Origin: Curtobacterium citreum
GTDB taxonomy: Bacteria; Actinomycetota; Actinomycetes; Actinomycetales; Microbacteriaceae
Length of the DNA stretch: 64,000 nucleotides
Assembly (NCBI RefSeq): GCF_006715175.1
Contig: NZ_VFMQ01000001.1
Coordinates: 1,240,001-1,304,000 of the forward strand
Direction of reading: 5' to 3'
The position numbers and the translations under genes are program-made. Numbering within the stretch: position 1 is the first letter of the stretch; the number at the start of each line of letters is the position of its first letter. Below are positions 16,169-25,344 of this stretch, piece after piece. A model generated the notes under the pieces. It was not told where the DNA came from. It worked only from the letters and a program-made list of their open reading frames with translations, and did no database searches.

Positions 16169-17449
16169 ATGGCACGCATCGGAGAGAGCGCCGACCTGCT
16201 GAAGTGCTCCTTCTGCGGCAAGAGCCAGAAGCAGGTCCAGCAGCTCATCGCCGGGCCGGGCGTCTACATCTGTGACGAGTGCGTCGAGCTCTGCAACGAG
16301 ATCATCGAGGAGCGTCTGGCCGAGGCGGGCGAGGACACCGCGAGCGGGGACTTCGAGCTCCCGAAGCCGCGCGAGATCTTCGACTTCCTGCAGGAGTACG
16401 TCATCGGGCAGGACCCCGCGAAGCGCGCGCTGGCCGTGGCCGTCTACAACCACTACAAGCGCATCCGGGCGCAGGGGCAGATCACCGCGGCGGAAGACCG
16501 CGACGACGTCGAGATCGCGAAGTCGAACATCCTGCTCATCGGCCCGACCGGCTGCGGCAAGACCTACCTGGCGCAGACCCTGGCGAAGCGCCTCAACGTG
16601 CCGTTCGCCGTCGCCGACGCCACCGCGCTGACCGAGGCCGGCTACGTGGGCGAAGACGTCGAGAACATCCTGCTCAAGCTCATCCAGGCCGCGGACTACG
16701 ACGTCAAGCGTGCCGAGACCGGGATCATCTACATCGACGAGGTCGACAAGATCGCGCGCAAGGCCGAGAACCCCTCGATCACGCGCGACGTCTCGGGCGA
16801 GGGCGTGCAGCAGGCCCTGCTCAAGATCCTCGAGGGCACCACGGCCTCGGTCCCGCCGCAGGGCGGTCGGAAGCACCCGCACCAGGAGTTCATCCAGATC
16901 GACACGACGAACGTCCTGTTCATCGTGGCGGGGGCGTTCGCCGGGCTCGAGGACATCGTGTCGTCCCGGGTCGGCAAGCGGGGGATCGGCTTCGGCGCGC
17001 CGCTGCACAGCCCGCTCGACCAGCAGGACCTGTTCGCCGACGTCCTGCCGGAGGACCTGCACAAGTTCGGGCTCATCCCCGAGTTCATCGGGCGTCTGCC
17101 CGTCGTGACCACGGTGTCGCAGCTCGACCAGTCGGCGCTCATGCAGATCCTGACCGAGCCGAAGAACGCCCTCGTGAAGCAGTACCAGCGGATGTTCCAG
17201 ATCGACGGGGTCGAGCTCGAGTTCGACCGTGGTGCGCTCGAGGCGATCGCGGACCTCGCCGTCCTGCGGCAGACCGGTGCCCGCGGGCTCCGCGCCATCC
17301 TCGAGGAGGTGCTCGGGCCGGTCATGTTCGACGTGCCCTCGGACGACGACGTCGCCCGGGTCGTGATCACCCGCGAGTCCGTGCTCGAGAACGCCGCGCC
17401 GACGATCGTGCCGCGGCCGCGGGCGAAGCGCGTCGAGAAGTCCGCGTAG
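16169..17449 (+). CDS. clpX: ATP-dependent Clp protease ATPase subunit ClpX
   Basis: Encodes 426 residues. The N-terminal zinc-binding domain holds the four Cys of CSFC...CDEC; the AAA+ module follows with Walker A GPTGCGKT (about residue 130), Walker [11 protein letters not shown], and the pore and IGF-loop region (KRGIGFGAP). ClpX unfolds substrates and threads them into ClpP1P2. The ATG is 7 nt after GGGAGG. It is separated from clpP2 by the oppositely directed copC-ycnI pair, which breaks up the usual clpP-clpX adjacency. Confidence 0.97.
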   Translation: MARIGESADLLKCSFCGKSQKQVQQLIAGPGVYICDECVELCNEIIEERLAEAGEDTASGDFELPKPREIFDFLQEYVIGQDPAKRALAVAVYNHYKRIRAQGQITAAEDRDDVEIAKSNILLIGPTGCGKTYLAQTLAKRLNVPFAVADATALTEAGYVGEDVENILLKLIQAADYDVKRAETGIIYIDEVDKIARKAENPSITRDVSGEGVQQALLKILEGTTASVPPQGGRKHPHQEFIQIDTTNVLFIVAGAFAGLEDIVSSRVGKRGIGFGAPLHSPLDQQDLFADVLPEDLHKFGLIPEFIGRLPVVTTVSQLDQSALMQILTEPKNALVKQYQRMFQIDGVELEFDRGALEAIADLAVLRQTGARGLRAILEEVLGPVMFDVPSDDDVARVVITRESVLENAAPTIVPRPRAKRVEKSA

Positions 17450-17459
17450 GTCGCGTTGC

Positions 17460-17495
17460 ACGACGGCCCGGTCCCCTCGGGGGCCGGGCCGTCGT
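17460..17495 (+). terminator. Terminator hairpin after clpX
   Basis: A stem of 17 pairs including one T-G wobble (17460-17476 with 17479-17495) with a two-base apparent loop, starting 11 nt behind the stop codon. Confidence 0.8.
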
Positions 17496-17515
17496 CGTGT
17501 GCGGGGAGCGGGCGT

Positions 17516-17602
17516 GAGCGGAGGCGCTCCGCACAACCAGAAGCACACCGCACCACGGCGATCCGTGGCGTGATGTGCTTCCGGTTGAGCGGCAGCGCTC
17601 CG
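17516..17602. repeat. Compound palindromic element between clpX and dcp
   Basis: A central imperfect palindrome (17535-17586, arms AACCAGAAGCACA... and ...TGTGCTTCCGGTT) is flanked by two near-identical 16-bp direct repeats, GAGCGGAGGCGCTCCG (17516-17531) and GAGCGGCAGCGCTCCG (17587-17602), each itself an inverted repeat. It lies between two convergent genes and may be a bidirectional terminator or a REP-like unit. Confidence 0.6.
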
Positions 17603-17636
17603 TGCCGCCCCCGCGGCCGCCCGCGCCCCCGCGCCC

Positions 17637-19664
17637 CTACGCCAGCCCGCGGCGGCGCAGCAGCGGCCCGACCTCGGCGTCGCGGCCCCGGAACGCGCGG
17701 TAGGCCTCGAGCGGGTCCTGCGCCCCGCCGACCCCGAGCACCATCGTCGCGAAGCGCTCCCCGGCCGACCGGGAGAGCCCGCCGTGCTCGCGGAACCACT
17801 CCACGGTGTCGGCGTCGAGCACCTCGGACCAGATGTACCCGTAGTACCCGGCGTCGTACCCGCCCGAGAACGTGTGCGCGAAGTACGTCGACGAGTACCG
17901 CGGCGGGACGGCGGCGACGTCGATCCCGGCGGCCGCGAGGGCGTCCCGCTCGAAGTCCTCGACGGACCGGACCGCGGCGGCCGCCTCAGCCGACAGTCGG
18001 TGCCACGCCTGGTCGAGGAGTGCCGCGGCGAGGTACTCGGTCGTGCCGAAGCCCTCGTTGAAGCCGGCCGAGTCGCTCAGGCCGAGGACGAGCTCCGGCG
18101 GCAGCGGCTCCCCGGTCTCGTGGTGCTTGGCGTAGTTCGCGAGCACGGACGGCCAGGTCACCCACATCTCGTTGACCTGCGAGGGGAACTCCACGAAGTC
18201 GCGCTCGACGTTCGTCCCCGAGAACCGCGGGTAGGTCGTCCGGGCGATCAGCCCGTGCAGCGCGTGCCCGAACTCGTGGAAGAGCGTCTCGACCTCGTCC
18301 TGGATCAGGAGCGTCGGCGATCCCGGTGCGGGCTTCGCCACGTTGAGGTTGTTCACGACGACCGGGAGCGTGCCGAGCAGGTGCGACTGCTCCACGACGG
18401 GGTTCATCCACGCGCCGCCGCGCTTGCCGTCCCGCGTGTAGAGGTCGAGCAGGTACAGGCCGACCTCTGCGCCGTCCTCGGAGCGCACCTCGAAGACGCG
18501 GACCTCGTCGTTGTAGCCGTGCAGGTCGGGGCGCTCGGTGAAGGTCAGGCCGTACAGGGCACCGGCGGCGTGGAACACCCCGTCGTGCAGGACCCGGTCG
18601 GCCTCCAGGTAGGGGCGGAGCGCGGAGCTGTCGGCGGCGAACTGCTCGCCGCGCAGGACCTCGGTGGCGTACGCCCAGTCCCACGCCTCGACCTCGAAGC
18701 CGACGGTGCGGGAGCGGACGGCGCGCTCGTCCTCGGCGTTCGCCGCCGCGGCGGGCACGAGCGAGGACAGCAGCCCCTCGACGGCCTCGGGCGTCCGTGC
18801 GGTCTCGTCCGCCGTGACGACCGCCGCGTGGTTCGGGAACCCGAGCAGCGCGGCACGCTCGGCGCGGAGCCGGACGATGCGGAGCAGCACGTCGCGGTTG
18901 TCGTGCTCGTTGCCGCGGCGGCCGCGGGAGAGCGAGGCGCGCATGATCCGCTCGCGGAGCCCGCGGTCGGTCAGCGACGCGAGCCACGGGTGGCCCGTGT
19001 AGAGCGGCAGCGTCACGAGCCAGCCGTCCAGCCCGCGGTCGGAGGCGGCGCCAGCGGCGGCCGACTTCGCGCCGTCGTCGAGCCCGTCGAGCTCGCGCTC
19101 CTCGGTGACGTGCACCGCGAGGTCGTTCGTGTCCTCGAGCAGGTTGCGCTCGAAGGTCGTCGTCAGGGTGGACAGCTCCTGGTTGATCGCCGTCAGTCGT
19201 TCCTTGCCGGCGTCGTCGAGCCCCGCGCCGGCGAGGGTCATCTCCGTGTGCACCCGTTCGACCAGGCGACGGTCCTCGTCGGTCAGGTCCGAGCGGTCGC
19301 CGAGTGCGGACCGCACCGCGTCGACCCGCGCGTACAGGCGGGAGTCGAGCGTGATCGCGTCCCGGTGCGCAGCGAGGAGCGGGGCGACCTCGGCCTCGAG
19401 GTCGTGCAGCTCCGGTGTGGAGTCGGCGGACGACAGCGTGAAGAACACGTGGCTGACGCGGGTCAGCAGCTGGCCGGAGCGCTCGAGTGCCACCAGGGTG
19501 TTCTCGAACGTCGGCGGCGCCGGGTCGGTGGCGATCGCCTCGACCTCGGCGCGCTGCTCGGCGATGCCGGCGTCGAACGCCGGACGGAAGTGCTCGAGCC
19601 GGACGTCGTCGAACGGCGGGAGGGCGTAGGGGAGGGTGCTCGGTGCGTCGAACGGGTTGGCCAT
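17637..19664 (-). CDS. dcp: M3 family metallopeptidase (peptidyl-dipeptidase Dcp type)
   Basis: Encodes 675 residues, the usual length for bacterial Dcp/oligopeptidase A enzymes. The zinc site FHEFGHALHG (about residue 460) with the downstream Glu-containing NEMWVTWPS stretch marks the thimet oligopeptidase family. It has no signal peptide and should degrade short peptides in the cytoplasm, the step after Clp-type proteolysis. On the minus strand TAGGGT (19676-19671) lies 6 nt before the ATG with no Shine-Dalgarno site, suggesting leaderless transcription although a tetR gene stops only 9 nt upstream. Confidence 0.94.
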   Translation of the reverse strand: MANPFDAPSTLPYALPPFDDVRLEHFRPAFDAGIAEQRAEVEAIATDPAPPTFENTLVALERSGQLLTRVSHVFFTLSSADSTPELHDLEAEVAPLLAAHRDAITLDSRLYARVDAVRSALGDRSDLTDEDRRLVERVHTEMTLAGAGLDDAGKERLTAINQELSTLTTTFERNLLEDTNDLAVHVTEERELDGLDDGAKSAAAGAASDRGLDGWLVTLPLYTGHPWLASLTDRGLRERIMRASLSRGRRGNEHDNRDVLLRIVRLRAERAALLGFPNHAAVVTADETARTPEAVEGLLSSLVPAAAANAEDERAVRSRTVGFEVEAWDWAYATEVLRGEQFAADSSALRPYLEADRVLHDGVFHAAGALYGLTFTERPDLHGYNDEVRVFEVRSEDGAEVGLYLLDLYTRDGKRGGAWMNPVVEQSHLLGTLPVVVNNLNVAKPAPGSPTLLIQDEVETLFHEFGHALHGLIARTTYPRFSGTNVERDFVEFPSQVNEMWVTWPSVLANYAKHHETGEPLPPELVLGLSDSAGFNEGFGTTEYLAAALLDQAWHRLSAEAAAAVRSVEDFERDALAAAGIDVAAVPPRYSSTYFAHTFSGGYDAGYYGYIWSEVLDADTVEWFREHGGLSRSAGERFATMVLGVGGAQDPLEAYRAFRGRDAEVGPLLRRRGLA

Positions 19665-19670
19665 GGCCCC

Positions 19671-19676
19671 ACCCTA
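19671..19676 (-). promoter_or_regulatory. -10 box for a leaderless dcp transcript
   Basis: On the minus strand TAGGGT is followed by six bases and then the dcp ATG. It overlaps the stop region of the preceding tetR gene. The spacing equals that seen before proA and the DUF1905 gene. Confidence 0.45.
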
Positions 19677-20336
19677 CGGACCGTCGGTCCGGTCCACAGC
19701 CGGACGGGAGGATCGTGGCGGCGCCGCCACGCGCCTCCCGTCCGCCGCCACGCGCCCGGCGTCCGTCGCCACGTCGACCAGCACGGCGGCCGCGCTCCGC
19801 GCGTGTGCCGCCGGCGTCGTCTCGCCGGAGATCGCCGCGGTCGTCTGCGCGCCCTCGGCGAGGAGCGCGAGCTGCGCGGCGAGGGTCTCGGCGGCGTCCC
19901 GGTCGGCGACCACGGTCGCCGCGAGGTCCGCGACGTACCGTTGGAAGGACGCCTTGTGCGCGCGGGCGATCTCGGCGACCTCGGGGGAGGTCGCACCGAC
20001 TTCGCCGAAGGCGTTGATGAAGCCGCAGCCGCGGAAGGACGCGTCGCCGAACCAGTCCTCGAGGAAGTCGTAGACGGCGAGGAGCTTGTCGCGCGGGGTG
20101 GTCGCGGCGTCGACGGCCCCGCGGACGCCCCGCTCCCAGAGGTCGTGCCGACCGCTGAGCACCGCCACGACGAGCTGGTCCTTGCCGGGGAAGGCCGCGT
20201 AGAGCTTCTTCAGCGAGACGCCGGCACCGGTGCGGATCTCGTCCATCCCGACCGACTGGATCCCGCGGGCGTAGAAGAGCTCGTCGGCGACGTCGACGAT
20301 GCGGTCCCGGGTGTCCGGGTCGACGGTGGTGGGCAT
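19674..20336 (-). CDS. TetR family transcriptional regulator
   Basis: Encodes 220 residues. The N-terminal helix-turn-helix is typical of TetR: TRDRIVDVADELFYARGIQSVGMDEIRTGAGVSLKKLY..., with the LYAAFPGKDQLV segment after it. The ligand domain is variable; the target is unknown. ATG 20336 starts the protein just before the DNA-binding domain. The last 30 or so residues (Arg/Pro-rich) are encoded by a GC-rich palindrome at 19701-19744, so the C-terminus may have grown by reading into a terminator. dcp follows on the same strand. Confidence 0.88.
   Translation of the reverse strand: MPTTVDPDTRDRIVDVADELFYARGIQSVGMDEIRTGAGVSLKKLYAAFPGKDQLVVAVLSGRHDLWERGVRGAVDAATTPRDKLLAVYDFLEDWFGDASFRGCGFINAFGEVGATSPEVAEIARAHKASFQRYVADLAATVVADRDAAETLAAQLALLAEGAQTTAAISGETTPAAHARSAAAVLVDVATDAGRVAADGRRVAAPPRSSRPAVDRTDGP
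19701..19744 (-). terminator. Two-part palindrome at the 3' end of tetR
   Basis: Outer arms pair 11 bp (CGGACGGGAGG at 19701-19711 with 19734-19744) and an inner perfect 18-nt palindrome (19714-19731) extends the stem. It lies inside the last codons of tetR. The right arm carries an approximate copy of the dispersed motif. Confidence 0.55.
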
Positions 20337-20410
20337 GACGGTCCCGATCCCTGGTCCAGCGGTCCCGGCCCTGCGTCGGGAACGACGGTTCTCACTGTAC
20401 GCCGCGGCGG

Positions 20411-20662
20411 CTAGTCCTCTTCGGGGGCGTCGTCCGGGTCGGTCACCTGCGCGTGGCCGTCGGGGTCGAGCCGGATCGACGTGCCGTCGTCGAGCTCGAC
20501 GATCGGCTTGCCCTCGAGGAACGTCAGCGTCCACCGCCACGACGACGCGTCGACGGACGCGGCGGCGAGCTCGTCCTCGACCCCGCGCACGGCGACGACC
20601 ATCGCCTCGGGGAGTCGCTCGGGTGGCTGCCCACCCACGTTCCAGCGTGTGCCCAACTGCAT
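20411..20662 (-). CDS. Small conserved-looking protein of unknown function
   Basis: Encodes 83 residues from ATG 20662, chosen because GGAGG stands 5 nt upstream; an in-frame ATG at 20695 lacks such a site. The sequence starts MQLGTRWNVGGQPPERLP, then an amphipathic helix (AVRGVEDELAAASVD), a strand pair (RWTLTFLEGKPIVELDDGTSIRLDPDG) and an acidic tail. I do not know the family; a small cytoplasmic protein is likely. It lies 97 nt behind valS on the same strand. Its ribosome-binding site is part of a copy of the dispersed 15-bp motif. Confidence 0.65.
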   Translation of the reverse strand: MQLGTRWNVGGQPPERLPEAMVVAVRGVEDELAAASVDASSWRWTLTFLEGKPIVELDDGTSIRLDPDGHAQVTDPDDAPEED

Positions 20663-20677
20663 CCGTGCCTCCAGTCC
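20663..20677 (-). repeat. Dispersed motif copy supplying a Shine-Dalgarno site
   Basis: On the minus strand this reads GGACTGGAGGCACGG, identical to the copy at 2796-2810, and ends directly at the ATG (20662) of the small gene. Its internal GGAGG is well placed for ribosome binding. Confidence 0.6.
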
Positions 20678-20759
20678 GGTGTGGACCGGCCGCATCGGCA
20701 CGACGCGACCGGCGCGGGGCCGGCCGCTTCGACGACGTGACCGGCCCCGGGAGCCGACG

Positions 20760-23351
20760 CTACGCCTGCTGTTCGGCGAGCTCGATCTCGGTGACGGCGA
20801 GCTCGTCGCCGTCGGTGAACGACAGGTTCTCGATGCGGCCGACGGCCGCCAGGTCGACCGCCGCGCGCTCGATGAGCGCCCGCTGCTCGGCCGGCGCCGC
20901 GATGACGGCACGCGTCACGGGCGTCTTCTGGGACGCCTTGGCGGCGGTCTTCGCCCCCCGGATCCCGATGAGCGCCTGCCCGACCGCACCCAGCAGCCCC
21001 GTCGGCTCGGCCTGGGTGGGCAGCTCGGCCCGCGTCGGCCAGGAGGATCGGTGCACGCTGGTCTCGTGGGTCCAGGCCCACACCTCTTCCGTCGCGAACG
21101 GCAGGAACGGTGCGAGCAGCCGGAGCAGCGCGTCGATCGCGGCGCGGAGCGCCAGGACGGCGCTCGCCTGCGTCTCGTGCGTCGCGTCGGACGCCGTGCC
21201 GTAGGCACGCTCCTTCACGAGCTCGAGGTAGTCGTCGCAGAAGGTCCAGAAGAAGCGCTCGGTGACCTCGAGGGCACGGGCGTGGTCGAAGCCGTCGAAG
21301 GCCGCGGTGGCCTGGTCGACGACCGCGCCGAGCTCGGCGAGCATGTCGACGTCGAGCGCCTCGGTGACGCTCGTGGCACCCTCGGGCAGGGGGAAGCCGT
21401 AGACGAACTTCGCCGCGTTGAGCACCTTGATCGCCAGACGACGGCCGACCTTGATCTGCTTCGGGTTCTGCGGGTCGAACGCCGCGTCCGTGCCGAGCTT
21501 CGACGAGGCCGCCCAGTACCGGACCGCGTCCGCGCCGTGCTGCTCGAGGATCGACAGCGGCGTGACGACGTTGCCCTTCGACTTCGACATCTTCTTGCGG
21601 TCCGGGTCGACGATGAAGCCCGAGATGCTGGCGTGCTTCCACGGAGCGACGTCGGCCTCGAGCTGGCTGCGCAGCACGGTCGTGAACAGCCACGTGCGGA
21701 TGATGTCCTGCGCCTGGGGGCGGACGTCGTACGGGAACACCAGGTCGTACAGCGCCGGGTCGGTCTCCCACTTGCCGGCGAGCTGCGGGGTCAGCGACGA
21801 GGTCGCCCAGGTGTCCATGACGTCGAGCTCGCCCTGGAACCCACCGGCGACGCCGCGCTGCGACTCGTCGTAGCCGGGAGCCGGCTCGGACGCGGGGTCG
21901 ACCGGCAGCTGCGCCTCGGTCGGCACGATCGGCTGGTCGTAGACCGGGTTGCCGTCCGCGTCGAGCGGGTACCAGACCGGCAGCGGCACGCCGAAGAAGC
22001 GCTGGCGCGAGATGAGCCAGTCACCGGACAGGCCGCCGACCCAGTTGTCGTAGCGGACCCGCATGAAGTCCGGGTGGAACGCGATCTCCTCGCCGCGCTG
22101 GCGGAGCGTGGTCTTGAGATGCTCGTCGCGCGCGCCGTTCACGATGTACCACTGGCGGGTGGAGACGATCTCGAGCGGCTTGTCGCCCTTCTCGAAGAAC
22201 TTCACCGGGTGGTTGATGGTCTTGACGTCGCCGACCAGCTCACCGGACTCGGTGAGGGCGTCGACGAGGACCTTCTTGGCGGAGAACACCGTCTTGCCGG
22301 CCATCTCGGCGTAGAGCTCCTTGCCGCGGGCGCTCTCGATCCAGGTGGGCTCGTCGGAGCGGACGCGACCGTCGAAGCCGATGATCGCGCGGTTCGGCAG
22401 CTGCAGCTCGCGCCACCACACGACGTCGGTGGTGTCGCCGAAGGTGCAGACCATCGCGATGCCGGCGCCCTTGTCCTGCTGCGCGAGGTGGTGTGCGAGC
22501 ACCGGGACCTCGACGTCGAACAGGGGGGAGCGGACGGTTTTGCCGAACAGGTCCTGGAAGCGCTCGTCGTCCGGGTGTGCGACGAGGGCGACGCACGCGG
22601 GGAGCAGCTCCGGTCGGGTGGTCTGGATCACGACGTCCTCGCCGCCGTCGGTGCGGTGGAAGGCCAGGCCGTGGTACGCGCCGGGCATCTCCTTGTCCTC
22701 GAGCTCGGCCTGTGCGACCGCGGTGCGGAAGGTGACGTCCCAGAGCGTCGGGGCGTCGGCCTGGTAGGCCTCGCCGCGCTCGAGGTTGCGGAGGAAGGCG
22801 CGCTGGGCGCTCGCACGCGACGTGTCGTCGATCGTCCGGTACGACTGCGTCCAGTCGACCGACAGACCCAGGGTGCGGAACAGGTGCTCGAACTGCTGCT
22901 CGTCCTGGACCGTCAGACGCTCGCACAGCTCGATGAAGTTGCGGCGCGAGATGGGTAGCTGGTCGGCGGCCTTCGACGACTTGTCGTCGCCGCCCTCGAA
23001 CGGCGGGACGAACGCGGGGTCGTAGGGGAGCTGCGGGTCGCAGCGGACGCCGTAGTAGTTCTGCACCCGACGCTCGGTCGGCAGTCCGTTGTCGTCCCAG
23101 CCCATCGGGTAGAAGACGTGCTTGCCGCGCATCCGCTCGTACCGGGCCTTGAGGTCGGTGTGCGTGTACGAGAACACGTGGCCGATGTGCAGCGAACCGG
23201 AGGCGGTCGGCGGCGGGGTGTCGATCGAGTACACCGCGTCCTTGGTCGCGCTGTCGCGGTCGAACCGGTAGGTGCCGTCCTGCTCCCAGACCGGACCCCA
23301 GACCTGCTCGAGTCCGTCGACGGTGGGCTTCTCGGGCATGGGCTTCGACAC
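20760..23351 (-). CDS. valS: Valine-tRNA ligase
   Basis: Encodes 863 residues of a class I aminoacyl-tRNA synthetase charging tRNA-Val. The HIGH motif is in GSLHIGHVF (about residue 55) and KMSKS in RKKMSKSKGN (about residue 584); the CP1 editing domain lies between. GTG 23351 has GAGAGG 7-8 nt upstream and gives VSKPMPEKP; ATG 23339 is the alternative. The protein is slightly shorter than in many bacteria and lacks an obvious long C-terminal coiled coil. No T-box features were seen upstream. Confidence 0.95.
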   Translation of the reverse strand: MSKPMPEKPTVDGLEQVWGPVWEQDGTYRFDRDSATKDAVYSIDTPPPTASGSLHIGHVFSYTHTDLKARYERMRGKHVFYPMGWDDNGLPTERRVQNYYGVRCDPQLPYDPAFVPPFEGGDDKSSKAADQLPISRRNFIELCERLTVQDEQQFEHLFRTLGLSVDWTQSYRTIDDTSRASAQRAFLRNLERGEAYQADAPTLWDVTFRTAVAQAELEDKEMPGAYHGLAFHRTDGGEDVVIQTTRPELLPACVALVAHPDDERFQDLFGKTVRSPLFDVEVPVLAHHLAQQDKGAGIAMVCTFGDTTDVVWWRELQLPNRAIIGFDGRVRSDEPTWIESARGKELYAEMAGKTVFSAKKVLVDALTESGELVGDVKTINHPVKFFEKGDKPLEIVSTRQWYIVNGARDEHLKTTLRQRGEEIAFHPDFMRVRYDNWVGGLSGDWLISRQRFFGVPLPVWYPLDADGNPVYDQPIVPTEAQLPVDPASEPAPGYDESQRGVAGGFQGELDVMDTWATSSLTPQLAGKWETDPALYDLVFPYDVRPQAQDIIRTWLFTTVLRSQLEADVAPWKHASISGFIVDPDRKKMSKSKGNVVTPLSILEQHGADAVRYWAASSKLGTDAAFDPQNPKQIKVGRRLAIKVLNAAKFVYGFPLPEGATSVTEALDVDMLAELGAVVDQATAAFDGFDHARALEVTERFFWTFCDDYLELVKERAYGTASDATHETQASAVLALRAAIDALLRLLAPFLPFATEEVWAWTHETSVHRSSWPTRAELPTQAEPTGLLGAVGQALIGIRGAKTAAKASQKTPVTRAVIAAPAEQRALIERAAVDLAAVGRIENLSFTDGDELAVTEIELAEQQA

Positions 23352-23659
23352 GGCGGGGCCTCTCGATCGATGTGTGCGGCACCGAGTCCGTGGTGAGGTG
23401 CCTGAGTGTCCGCGCGCACTGCGCGGCGAGTCGATGGTATCGCCAGCACGTGCGGCGGCGCACCCGCGGCGGATCGGCGCTGCGTTGCACGTGCGGCGGC
23501 GGTCCCGACTGCGTCTACCACAGGAGGGGTCGGGACACGCTGGAGAGCGCCTGGTAGTCTGTCGGAGTTTGTCCGGCGAACGTGGGTTCCGTCGGGACCG
23601 CACCGTTGCTCTCCGCCGGACGCCCGAAGGCAAGACTCAGCACTACCGGAGGAACGAAC
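23352..23659. other. Intergenic region between divergent valS and the transporter gene
   Basis: 308 bp without a supported gene. It must hold both promoters. On the minus strand a TACCAT box (23441-23436) could serve valS. On the plus strand TAGTCT in GGTAGTCTG (about 23553-23558) could serve the transporter, leaving a leader of about 100 nt. A 15-bp direct repeat, GCACGTGCGGCGGCG, occurs at 23446-23460 and 23487-23501. No riboswitch-like structure was recognised. Confidence 0.5.
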
Positions 23660-25237
23660 TTGGCACCGCACGAAGCACGGAACCAGCAGGGCGACCGCCC
23701 GCTGCGCACGAAGGCCGCCGCGAAGCGCGCGCGACGCAAGCTGACCGAGGACGACGTCACCGTCGTCGAGGAGTCACTGCTCAAGCGCGCGGTCGCCGCC
23801 GCCGCACTCGGCAATGCGATGGAGTGGTTCGACTTCGGCATCTTCGCGTACCTCACGGTCACGATCTCGAAGGTGTTCCTGCCCGAGGGCGACCCCACCT
23901 CGAACCTCGTCGCGACGTTCGGCTTCTTCGCCGCGGCGTTCATCGTCCGCCCGATCGGTGGCGCGGTGTTCGGCCCGATCGGCGACAAGATCGGCCGGCA
24001 GAAGGTCCTCGCGCTGACGATGATCCTGATGGCCGCCGGCACGCTCATGATCGGCCTCATCCCGTCGTACTCGACGATCGGCTTCTGGGCCCCGGTCCTG
24101 CTGCTCGTCGCGCGCTTCGTGCAGGGCTTCTCGACCGGTGGTGAGTACGGCGGCGCCGCGACCTTCATCGCCGAGTACTCGCCGGACAAGCGCCGCGGGT
24201 TCATGGGCTCGTGGCTGGAGTTCGGCACGCTGGCCGGCTACGTCCTCGGTGCGTCGATCGTCACCGTCCTGCAGTACGCCATGCCCGAGGACGCGCTCCT
24301 CAGCTGGGGGTGGCGCATCCCGTTCATCGTCGCCGGCCCGCTCGGCCTGATCGGGCTCTACCTGCGCCTGAAGCTCGAGGAGACCCCCGCCTTCCAGAAG
24401 CAGCAGGAGCAGGCAGCCGAGCGCGAGTCGCAGAAGACGCCGTTCCTCAAGCTGTTCGCCGAGAACTGGCGCTCGCTCATCGTGTGCATCGGCCTCGTGC
24501 TCGTCTTCAACGTGACCGACTACATGCTGCTGTCGTACATGCCGACGTACCTCGAGACGAACCTCGGCCAGAACGCGACGTTCGGCCTGATCCTGATCGT
24601 CATCGTGATGATCCTGATGATGGTCGTCATCACGTTCGGCGGTCGGCTGTCCGACAGGTTCGGTCGTCGTCCGGTCCTCGCCGCGGGCTGCATCGGCTTC
24701 CTCGTGCTGTCCTGGCCGGCGCTCAAGCTCGTCCAGACCGGCACCGGTGTCGGCGTCTTCACGGGTCTGCTGCTCCTCGGCCTGGTCCTGGTGACCTTCA
24801 CCTCGACCATGCCGTCGACGCTCCCCGCGCTGTTCCCGACGATCATCCGCTACGGCGCCCTGGCGATCGCGTTCAACGTGTCCGTCTCGCTGTTCGGCGG
24901 CACCACCCCGCTCGCGACGCAGGCGCTCATCGCCGGTGCGAAGGACGCGGGCCTGTCGTGGGCCGAGGACATCCCGGCCTTCTACCTGATGGCCGCGGCC
25001 GTGATCGGCCTCGTCGCGGTGTACTTCACCAAGGAGACCGCCGCGACCCCGCTGATGGGCTCGGGCCCGACGGTCGCGCACGAGGACGAGATCGCCGACG
25101 TCATCAAGGACTACAACGACCCGACCTCGGAGCTCGCGCAGTCCGACTGGGCGAAGGACTTCTCGACGAGCGAGATCCCGATCATCTCGGGTGACGCCCC
25201 GAAGCCGGGGAAGGACAAGGAGACGACGGGCGCGTAG
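23660..25237 (+). CDS. MHS-type major facilitator transporter (ProP-like)
   Basis: Encodes 525 residues with about twelve membrane helices. The metabolite:H+ symporter subfamily is recognisable from GNAMEWFDFGIFAYL in the first helix, the loop GDKIGRQKVLALTM and QGFSTGGEYGGAATFIAEY. Members take up betaine, proline, citrate, shikimate or other organic acids; ProP-like osmolyte uptake is a common annotation but the substrate is not shown here. The start is TTG 23660 with GGAGG 7 nt upstream. The basic N-terminus and the acidic C-terminal tail are both cytoplasmic. Confidence 0.88.
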   Translation: MAPHEARNQQGDRPLRTKAAAKRARRKLTEDDVTVVEESLLKRAVAAAALGNAMEWFDFGIFAYLTVTISKVFLPEGDPTSNLVATFGFFAAAFIVRPIGGAVFGPIGDKIGRQKVLALTMILMAAGTLMIGLIPSYSTIGFWAPVLLLVARFVQGFSTGGEYGGAATFIAEYSPDKRRGFMGSWLEFGTLAGYVLGASIVTVLQYAMPEDALLSWGWRIPFIVAGPLGLIGLYLRLKLEETPAFQKQQEQAAERESQKTPFLKLFAENWRSLIVCIGLVLVFNVTDYMLLSYMPTYLETNLGQNATFGLILIVIVMILMMVVITFGGRLSDRFGRRPVLAAGCIGFLVLSWPALKLVQTGTGVGVFTGLLLLGLVLVTFTSTMPSTLPALFPTIIRYGALAIAFNVSVSLFGGTTPLATQALIAGAKDAGLSWAEDIPAFYLMAAAVIGLVAVYFTKETAATPLMGSGPTVAHEDEIADVIKDYNDPTSELAQSDWAKDFSTSEIPIISGDAPKPGKDKETTGA

Positions 25238-25251
25238 GCGCCACGTCCACC

Positions 25252-25266
25252 GGCCTGGAGGCGCGG
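25252..25266 (+). repeat. Dispersed 15-bp motif, exact copy
   Basis: GGCCTGGAGGCGCGG, forming the left arm of the hairpin that ends the transporter gene. Confidence 0.75.
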
Positions 25267-25293
25267 TGCGGGTCCGTCCCGCACCGCGCCTCC
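25257..25293 (+). terminator. Terminator hairpin after the MHS transporter gene
   Basis: A perfect 16-bp stem (25257-25272 with 25278-25293) and 5-nt loop TCCGT, followed by a short TGTGTGT stretch. The left arm includes most of a dispersed motif copy. It faces the convergent ABC transporter operon and could act in both directions. Confidence 0.8.
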
Positions 25294-25344
25294 TGTGTGT
25301 GGTCGCGTCGCGTGCGCCGGTTCCTGCTCGCGGGGCGGCGGCGC

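Noticed and set aside
23352..23659. T-box in the valS leader
   Set aside because: No GGTGGTACC-like sequence or specifier stem was found.
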